A stretch of 64,000 nucleotides of DNA from the NCBI RefSeq assembly GCF_014851685.1, contig NZ_JACVAC010000010.1, forward strand, positions 1-64,000. Reading direction: 5' to 3'. Below the pieces are notes generated by a model that did not search any database, was not told the DNA's origin, and saw only the letters and a program-made list of their open reading frames with translations. A program made the translations under genes and the position numbers. Below, piece by piece: positions 59,221 to 64,000 of the stretch. Each line of letters opens with the position of its first letter. Within the stretch, counting starts at the first letter, position 1. The DNA comes from Pseudomonas sp. PDM05 (GTDB taxonomy: Bacteria > Pseudomonadota > Gammaproteobacteria > Pseudomonadales > Pseudomonadaceae).

Positions 59221-61557
59221 ATGCCTGCGCCGGCCCACCCTCTTCACCGTCAACTGACCCTGGCCAATGGCCTGCGGGTTTCCCTGCGCCATGCGCCGCG
59301 CTTGAAGCGCAGCGCGGCGGTTTTACGGGTCGCCGCCGGCAGCCACGATGTGCCCCTGGCCTGGCCGGGGTTGGCGCACTTTCTTGAGCATCTGCTGTTC
59401 CTCGCAACCGAGCGTTTTCCCACAGACGAAGGGCTGATGGCCTACGTGCAACGTCACGGCGGCCAGGTCAACGCCAGCACCCGCGAGCGCACCACGGACT
59501 TCTTCTTTGAACTGCCGGTGTCGGCCTTCGCCGATGGCCTGGAGCGCTTGGCCGACATGCTGGCCCAGCCGCGTCTGGCGCTGGAAGATCAACTGCGCGA
59601 ACGCGAAGTGCTGCACGCGGAGTTTGTCGCCTGGTCCCAGGATGCCAAGGCCCAGCAGCAGGTGGCGTTGTTCGCAGGGCTGGCGGCGGATCATCCACTG
59701 CGCGGTTTTCATGCGGGCAACCGCGACAGCTTGCCGGTGGAAAGTCAGGCATTTCAGCAGGCATTGCGGGAATTTCATCAGCAGTTCTACCAGAGCGGAC
59801 AAATGACCTTAAGCCTTGCAGGCCCACAGTCGCTGGACGCACTGGAAACTCTCGCGCAGCGATTCAGCACTGTGTTGAATTCGAGCCCTCAACGCCCACA
59901 ACTCGCACCACCGCCGTTGATGCCCGGTGACGTCCAGGGCTACCAGCACAAAGCTGACAATCACCTGCACCAAGTCATCACTTGCAACGCGCCCCGCGCA
60001 GCCCTGGAGTTCCTCTGCACCTGGCTCAACGCTTCGGCTCCAGGCGGATTGTTGGCCGAACTGCAAACACGAAAACTGGCCACCGACCTGCAAGCGAGGG
60101 TGCTGTATCACTTTGCCGGGCAAGCACTGTTGGACGTCGATTTCACCCTCGACACTCAAGATGAACCGGCGACAGCGATTGAAGCATTGCTGCACGACTG
60201 GCTGAGCTTTTTCGCACACAGCGATTGGACGGCACTGCAAGAAGAATTCGCCCTGCTGGCCTCTCGCCAGCAACAAACCGGCGGCGCCCTCGCCTTGGCT
60301 CGACACGACAGCGAAGACCTGTCGGAGCAGGCCCTCACGGCCCTCAAAACCCTGCTCGCCGCCCTGCACCTGCCACCGGCGCAGCACACGTGGCAACTGC
60401 CACCGAACAATCCATTCCTGCGCCCGCCGGCCAAGGAAGAGCGTGCGGGCCTGATTCGTGGCCAGACCAGCGCCCACCGCGGTTTGCGCACCTTCGCCCA
60501 GGACCGTTCACGGGGCCGCCGGGAAGTGTCGGCGCTGTCCTTCAGCCAAGCGTGGGCGAATGACACCGATGAAGCCGCGCTGTACCTGCGCTGGCGCTCT
60601 GCTCCCAGCGACCTGCAAGGCGCATTGCAGCCACTGCGTGAGAATGCTCGCCAGGCGGGCGTTGAATTGTCGTTTGAAACCATCGGCAACGACTGGCTGG
60701 TGAAAATGGTCGGGCTGCACGAACCCATGCCGGCGGTGTTGGATGCCTTGGCGCACAGCCTGAACCAGGCACAACAGAAACCCTGCGCCCCGACGCCGAC
60801 GATCGCCATTCGCGAATTGCTCAAGGCACTGCCCGCTTACTGCGCCACCCCGCCCGAGCACCGCGAAACCTCCTGGGTCAACGCCCGCTGGCAGGGCCTG
60901 GGGCTGGGTTTTCCGGCCGCGTCCGAAGCGGCGATCAAGGCAGCCGCAGCGCACCTGCCCGGGCAACCCGCACCGACCGAGCAGTTCCTGCCAACCCTAG
61001 GCGGCCAGCGCATCTGGCACGAGGTGAAGACCGATTCCAGCGAGGCCGCCTTGCTGCTGTTTTGCCCGGCACCCAGCCAATCCCTGGAGGATGAAGCCGC
61101 TTGGCGCCTGCTTGGGCATCTGCTCCAGGGTCCGTTTTACCAACGCCTGCGGGTAGAGCTGCAAATCGGCTACGCCGTGTTCAGCGGCGTCCGACAGATC
61201 AACGGGCAAACGGGCCTGCTGTTTGGCGTGCAATCGCCCAATGTGTCCCGGGAAGCAATCGTTGAGCAGTTACATATCTTCCTGACGCAATTGCCGACGC
61301 TGATCAACAACGCTGACGACATGGCCAACACGGCACTGGCGGGCCAGTTCTCGGCAAGCACGCTACCGCTTGCCCAAGCCGCCGAACTGCTCTGGCATGC
61401 GCGTTTGGCCGGGCACCCGGCGGATTATCTGGAGCGCGTTCAACAGTCGATCCAACGCCTGACCCGCGAAGATCTGCTACACGCCGCCGAACAGTTGAAC
61501 AACGCCACAGGCGGCTGGCGCTATGTCGCCAACGGCCCGCGCATCACAACAGGCTGA
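59221..61557 (+). CDS. pqqF: PQQ biosynthesis peptidase PqqF
   Basis: PqqF is an M16 zinc protease that helps cut the Glu-Tyr precursor out of the PqqA peptide. The 778-residue protein has the inverted zinc motif HxxEH (H53, E56, H57) near the N-terminus, with the third ligand expected about 70-80 residues later, and the usual duplicated M16 halves. The ATG at 59221 is preferred, although a GTG at 59215 is also possible. It leads the pqq genes and follows davA by 48 nt, and its ribosome-binding site lies in a hairpin. Confidence 0.9.
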   Translation: MPAPAHPLHRQLTLANGLRVSLRHAPRLKRSAAVLRVAAGSHDVPLAWPGLAHFLEHLLFLATERFPTDEGLMAYVQRHGGQVNASTRERTTDFFFELPVSAFADGLERLADMLAQPRLALEDQLREREVLHAEFVAWSQDAKAQQQVALFAGLAADHPLRGFHAGNRDSLPVESQAFQQALREFHQQFYQSGQMTLSLAGPQSLDALETLAQRFSTVLNSSPQRPQLAPPPLMPGDVQGYQHKADNHLHQVITCNAPRAALEFLCTWLNASAPGGLLAELQTRKLATDLQARVLYHFAGQALLDVDFTLDTQDEPATAIEALLHDWLSFFAHSDWTALQEEFALLASRQQQTGGALALARHDSEDLSEQALTALKTLLAALHLPPAQHTWQLPPNNPFLRPPAKEERAGLIRGQTSAHRGLRTFAQDRSRGRREVSALSFSQAWANDTDEAALYLRWRSAPSDLQGALQPLRENARQAGVELSFETIGNDWLVKMVGLHEPMPAVLDALAHSLNQAQQKPCAPTPTIAIRELLKALPAYCATPPEHRETSWVNARWQGLGLGFPAASEAAIKAAAAHLPGQPAPTEQFLPTLGGQRIWHEVKTDSSEAALLLFCPAPSQSLEDEAAWRLLGHLLQGPFYQRLRVELQIGYAVFSGVRQINGQTGLLFGVQSPNVSREAIVEQLHIFLTQLPTLINNADDMANTALAGQFSASTLPLAQAAELLWHARLAGHPADYLERVQQSIQRLTREDLLHAAEQLNNATGGWRYVANGPRITTG

Positions 61558-61658
61558 TACCGGCGGGCTGATCATTGCCAACCTTGCAACAGGCTTTTTC
61601 CAGCGAGACAGCGCTAACTTGAGCAGATCTGAGTATTATTCCTACTCACGCTGCTGAA

Positions 61659-61676
61659 CATCTCCGATCGGAGATG
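61659..61676 (+). promoter_or_regulatory. Perfect 18-nt palindrome upstream of pqqA
   Basis: CATCTCCGATCGGAGATG is a perfect palindrome with 9-base half sites, 55 nt before the pqqA ATG. It could be a dimeric operator or an RNA hairpin in the leader. Two copies of CTTGGTAG (61691-61698 and 61713-61720) lie between it and the start codon, the second next to the ribosome-binding site. Confidence 0.55.
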
Positions 61677-61730
61677 GACTATATGTATTACTTGGTAGTG
61701 AAAGTCCCATCCCTTGGTAGGAGTAAGAAT

Positions 61731-61805
61731 ATGACCTGGTCCAAACCTGCTTACACTGATCTGCGTATCGGTTTCGAAGTCACCATGTACTTCGCCAGCC
61801 GTTAA
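61731..61805 (+). CDS. pqqA: PQQ precursor peptide PqqA
   Basis: PqqA is the ribosomally made peptide from which pyrroloquinoline quinone is built. The 24-residue product begins MTWSKPAYTD and contains E16 and Y20, the glutamate and tyrosine that PqqE cross-links. A strong TAGGAG ribosome-binding site lies seven bases upstream. It is too short for ordinary gene callers. A terminator-like hairpin follows, so pqqA mRNA is probably far more abundant than pqqBCDE mRNA. Confidence 0.95.
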   Translation: MTWSKPAYTDLRIGFEVTMYFASR

Positions 61806-61820
61806 TCCGCTGGGTACTAC

Positions 61821-61853
61821 AACGCCTCGGCCCGCCCGGGGCGTTTTTGTTTT
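61821..61853 (+). terminator. Terminator or attenuator between pqqA and pqqB
   Basis: A 10-bp stem with one G-T pair (61821-61830 with 61836-61845) and 5-base loop is followed by TTTTTGTTTT. Since pqqB follows only 30 nt later, partial read-through would set a high pqqA to pqqBCDE ratio. Confidence 0.8.
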
Positions 61854-61874
61854 GAGCTTTGCTTGGGAGCTACC

Positions 61875-62786
61875 ATGTTTGTCCAGATTCTAGGTTCCGC
61901 CGCCGGCGGTGGTTTCCCACAGTGGAACTGCAACTGCGCCAACTGCGCAGGTTTTCGTGATGGCAGCTTGCGGGCCCAGGCACGTACCCAGTCGTCCATC
62001 GCAATCTCCGACGATGGCGTGAATTGGGTGCTGTGCAACGCCTCGCCGGATATTCGCGCGCAACTGCAAGGCTTTGCGCCGATGCAGCCCGGCCGTGCGC
62101 TACGCGACACCGGCATCAGCGCCATCATCCTGATGGACAGCCAGATCGACCACACCACCGGCCTGCTGAGCCTGCGCGAAGGCTGCCCGCACCAGGTGTG
62201 GTGCACCGACATGGTCCACGAAGATCTCAGCACCGGCTTCCCGCTGTTCCCCATGCTTACCCACTGGAACGGCGGCCTGGCCTGGAACCGCATCGAGCTG
62301 GACACCAGCTTCAGCATCCCGGCCTGCCCCAACCTGCGGTTCACCCCACTGCCACTGCGCAGCGCTGCACCGCCCTACTCACCGCACCGCTTCGACCCGC
62401 ACCCGGGCGACAATATCGGCCTGATCGTCGAAGACCTGCGCACCGGCGGCAAGCTGTTCTATGCCCCCGGCCTGGGCAAGGTCGACGCACCACTGCTGGA
62501 GATCATGGCCGGCAGCGACTGCCTGCTGGTGGACGGCACAATGTGGGACGACGATGAAATGCAGCGCCGTGGCGTCGGCACCCGCACCGGCCGCGAAATG
62601 GGTCATCTGGCGCAGAACGGCCCCGGCGGCATGCTGCAAGTGCTGGAACAACTGCCCGAGCAGCGCAAAGTGCTTATCCACATCAACAACACCAACCCGA
62701 TCCTCGATGAAGACTCCCCCGAGCGAGCCGAGCTGGTGCGGCGCAATGTCGAAGTGGCTTACGACGGCATGAGCATTGAACTGTAG
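61875..62786 (+). CDS. pqqB: PQQ biosynthesis protein PqqB
   Basis: PqqB is a metallo-beta-lactamase-fold protein thought to hydroxylate the PQQ precursor tyrosine or act late in the pathway. The 303-residue product has an N-terminal zinc-binding cysteine cluster (C19, C21, C24 in NCNCANC) and the beta-lactamase-fold core with a DSQIDHTTG segment in place of the classical HxHxDH motif. The start at 61875 has a GGGAG ribosome-binding site. Confidence 0.92.
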   Translation: MFVQILGSAAGGGFPQWNCNCANCAGFRDGSLRAQARTQSSIAISDDGVNWVLCNASPDIRAQLQGFAPMQPGRALRDTGISAIILMDSQIDHTTGLLSLREGCPHQVWCTDMVHEDLSTGFPLFPMLTHWNGGLAWNRIELDTSFSIPACPNLRFTPLPLRSAAPPYSPHRFDPHPGDNIGLIVEDLRTGGKLFYAPGLGKVDAPLLEIMAGSDCLLVDGTMWDDDEMQRRGVGTRTGREMGHLAQNGPGGMLQVLEQLPEQRKVLIHINNTNPILDEDSPERAELVRRNVEVAYDGMSIEL

Positions 62787-62797
62787 GAGCGATCGAA

Positions 62798-63550
62798 ATG
62801 ACTGATACGCCGTTGACCACCGCCGAATTCGAAGCCGCCCTGCGTGCCAAGGGCGCCTTCTACCATATCCATCACCCGTACCACGTGGCGATGTACGAAG
62901 GCCGCGCGAGCCGCGAGCAGATCCAGGGCTGGGTCGCCAACCGTTTCTACTATCAAGTGAATATTCCGCTCAAAGACGCGGCGATCCTGGCCAACTGCCC
63001 TGACCGCGAGATCCGCCGCGAATGGATCCAGCGCCTGCTCGACCACGACGGCGCCCCCGGTGAAGACGGCGGCATCGAGGCCTGGCTGCGCCTGGGGCAG
63101 GCCGTCGGTCTCGATCCCGACCAACTGCGCTCGCAGGAATTGGTACTGCCCGGCGTACGCTTTGCGGTCGATGCCTACGTCAACTTCGCCCGTCGCGCCA
63201 GCTGGCAGGAAGCCGCCAGCAGTTCGCTGACCGAGCTGTTCGCGCCGCAGATCCACCAGTCGCGCCTCGACAGCTGGCCGCAGCATTACCCGTGGATCGA
63301 CCCGACCGGCTACGAATATTTCCGCACCCGCCTGGGCCAGGCCCGCCGGGATGTGGAACACGGTTTGGCGATCACCTTGCAGCACTACACCACCCGCGAA
63401 GGCCAGGAGCGCATGCTGGAAATTCTCCAGTTCAAACTGGATATTTTGTGGAGCATGCTGGACGCCATGAGCATGGCCTACGAACTCAAACGCCCGCCGT
63501 ATCACAGCGTGACCGACCAGCGGGTGTGGCATAAAGGGATCGCCCTATGA
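62798..63550 (+). CDS. pqqC: Pyrroloquinoline-quinone synthase PqqC
   Basis: PqqC is a cofactorless oxidase that performs the final ring closure and eight-electron oxidation to PQQ. The 250-residue protein is all-helical (TenA/haem oxygenase-like) with conserved active-site segments YHIHHPYHVAMYEG (about 23-36) and FYYQVNIPLKDA. It overlaps pqqD by four bases. Confidence 0.95.
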   Translation: MTDTPLTTAEFEAALRAKGAFYHIHHPYHVAMYEGRASREQIQGWVANRFYYQVNIPLKDAAILANCPDREIRREWIQRLLDHDGAPGEDGGIEAWLRLGQAVGLDPDQLRSQELVLPGVRFAVDAYVNFARRASWQEAASSSLTELFAPQIHQSRLDSWPQHYPWIDPTGYEYFRTRLGQARRDVEHGLAITLQHYTTREGQERMLEILQFKLDILWSMLDAMSMAYELKRPPYHSVTDQRVWHKGIAL

Positions 63551-63822
63551 GCTTTGATCGCAGCAAGAAACCGACCTGGCGCCAGGGCTATCGCTACCAG
63601 TACGAACCCGCGCAAAAAGGCCATGTGTTGCTCTACCCCGAAGGCATGATCAAGCTCAACGACAGCGCTGCGCTGATCGGCGGCTTGATCGACGGCGAGC
63701 GCGACGTGGCGGCGATCATCGCCGAGCTGGATAAGCAGTTCCCCGGCGTACCTGAGCTGGGTGACGACATCGAGCAATTCATGGAGGTCGCCCGTGCAGA
63801 ACACTGGATCACCCTTGCCTGA
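63547..63822 (+). CDS. pqqD: PqqA-binding chaperone PqqD
   Basis: PqqD binds the PqqA peptide and presents it to PqqE. The 91-residue protein has the RRE-type winged-helix fold typical of peptide-modification chaperones, with YEPAQKGHVLLYPEG and LNDSAALIGGLIDG segments. It is coupled to pqqC at its start and overlaps pqqE by 29 nt. Confidence 0.92.
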   Translation: MSFDRSKKPTWRQGYRYQYEPAQKGHVLLYPEGMIKLNDSAALIGGLIDGERDVAAIIAELDKQFPGVPELGDDIEQFMEVARAEHWITLA

Positions 63823-64000
63823 AAAACCGCCGATCGGCCTGCCGCTGTGGCTGCTCGCCGAGTTGACCTACCGCTGCCCGCTGCAATGCCCGTATTGCTC
63901 CAACCCGTTGGATTTCGCCGAGCAGGGCAAGGAACTGAGCACCGAGCAGTGGTTCAAGGTGTTTCGCGAGGCGCGGGAAATGGGCGCAGCACAGCTGGGG
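63794..64000 (+). CDS. pqqE: PqqA peptide cyclase PqqE (partial, runs off the right edge)
   Basis: PqqE is a radical SAM enzyme that links the Glu and Tyr side chains of PqqA. Only the first 69 codons are present. They contain the radical SAM cluster motif C28-x3-C32-x2-C35 (RCPLQCPYC). The likely start is a GTG at 63794, inside pqqD, with GGAGG nine bases upstream. The rest of the gene is outside the window. Confidence 0.9.
   Translation, partial: MQNTGSPLPEKPPIGLPLWLLAELTYRCPLQCPYCSNPLDFAEQGKELSTEQWFKVFREAREMGAAQLG

Noticed and set aside
1..64000. Prophage, tailocin, defence island or secretion cluster
   Set aside because: Every convincing gene belongs to a conserved housekeeping or metabolic family. 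No integrase, transposase, phage structural, toxin or restriction gene was seen.

Overview
This window is chromosomal core DNA from a Pseudomonas, most likely the P. fluorescens group. The evidence is high-GC coding, gene order matching the Pseudomonas stretch between tyrS and the pqq genes, a Vfr-type CRP homologue, the lptD-surA-pdxA-rsmA-apaGH and rpsU-dnaG-rpoD blocks, and short inverted-repeat REP pairs built on a GTGGGAGCGGGCTTG core. I found no prophage, IS element, CRISPR array, toxin-antitoxin pair or recognisable defence island. The assignment to the fluorescens group is an inference.

Layout. 1-151: a strong rRNA-type promoter pointing left out of the window, next to tyrS. 1.3-11.6 kb: an M23 peptidase, anmK, erpA, argC, hemJ, a nitronate monooxygenase-like enzyme, a DUF805 protein, an SDR, a HIT protein, coq7, an OsmC protein and vfr. 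11.6-18 kb: a lipoate ligase-like protein and the leftward block rpe-gph-trpE-trpG-trpD-trpC. 18-27 kb: an iron-type alcohol dehydrogenase, a four-gene polyamine-type ABC importer (agtABCD-like) and its two-component system (agtSR-like). 27-38 kb: a DUF3530 protein, djlA-like, murU and amgK, then the rightward lptD-surA-pdxA-rsmA-apaG-apaH-glpE run. 38-43 kb: the prkA-yeaH-spoVR stress operon. 43-50 kb: cca, folK/folB, plsY, tsaD, rpsU and dnaG. 50-56 kb: rpoD, the cyclic-di-GMP protein rmcA and tRNA-Ile2(CAU). 56-59 kb: an Lrp regulator with the lysine monooxygenase pathway davBA. 59-64 kb: pqqF-pqqA-pqqB-pqqC-pqqD-pqqE, with pqqE cut by the window edge.

How the parts work together. Three themes recur. 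The first is cell-wall turnover: an M23 endopeptidase, AnmK, and the AmgK/MurU bypass that returns MurNAc to UDP-MurNAc, lying beside agtSR, whose P. aeruginosa homologue has been linked to peptidoglycan sensing. The second is lysine and omega-amino acids: DavB and DavA make 5-aminovalerate, and the agt-like importer is the type known to take up 5-aminovalerate and GABA. The third is information processing: a ribosomal protein, primase, sigma-70, TsaD, CCA transferase and an rRNA promoter.

The least explained signals are outside coding sequence. A 14-nt element lies exactly 29 nt upstream of both the agtA-like gene and the alcohol dehydrogenase. Hairpins enclose the ribosome-binding sites of cca and pqqF. 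A perfect 18-nt palindrome sits in front of pqqA. Inverted repeats lie around and inside the prkA operon. The REP pairs include one whose two arms come from different sequence variants. No clearly novel multi-gene system was found.
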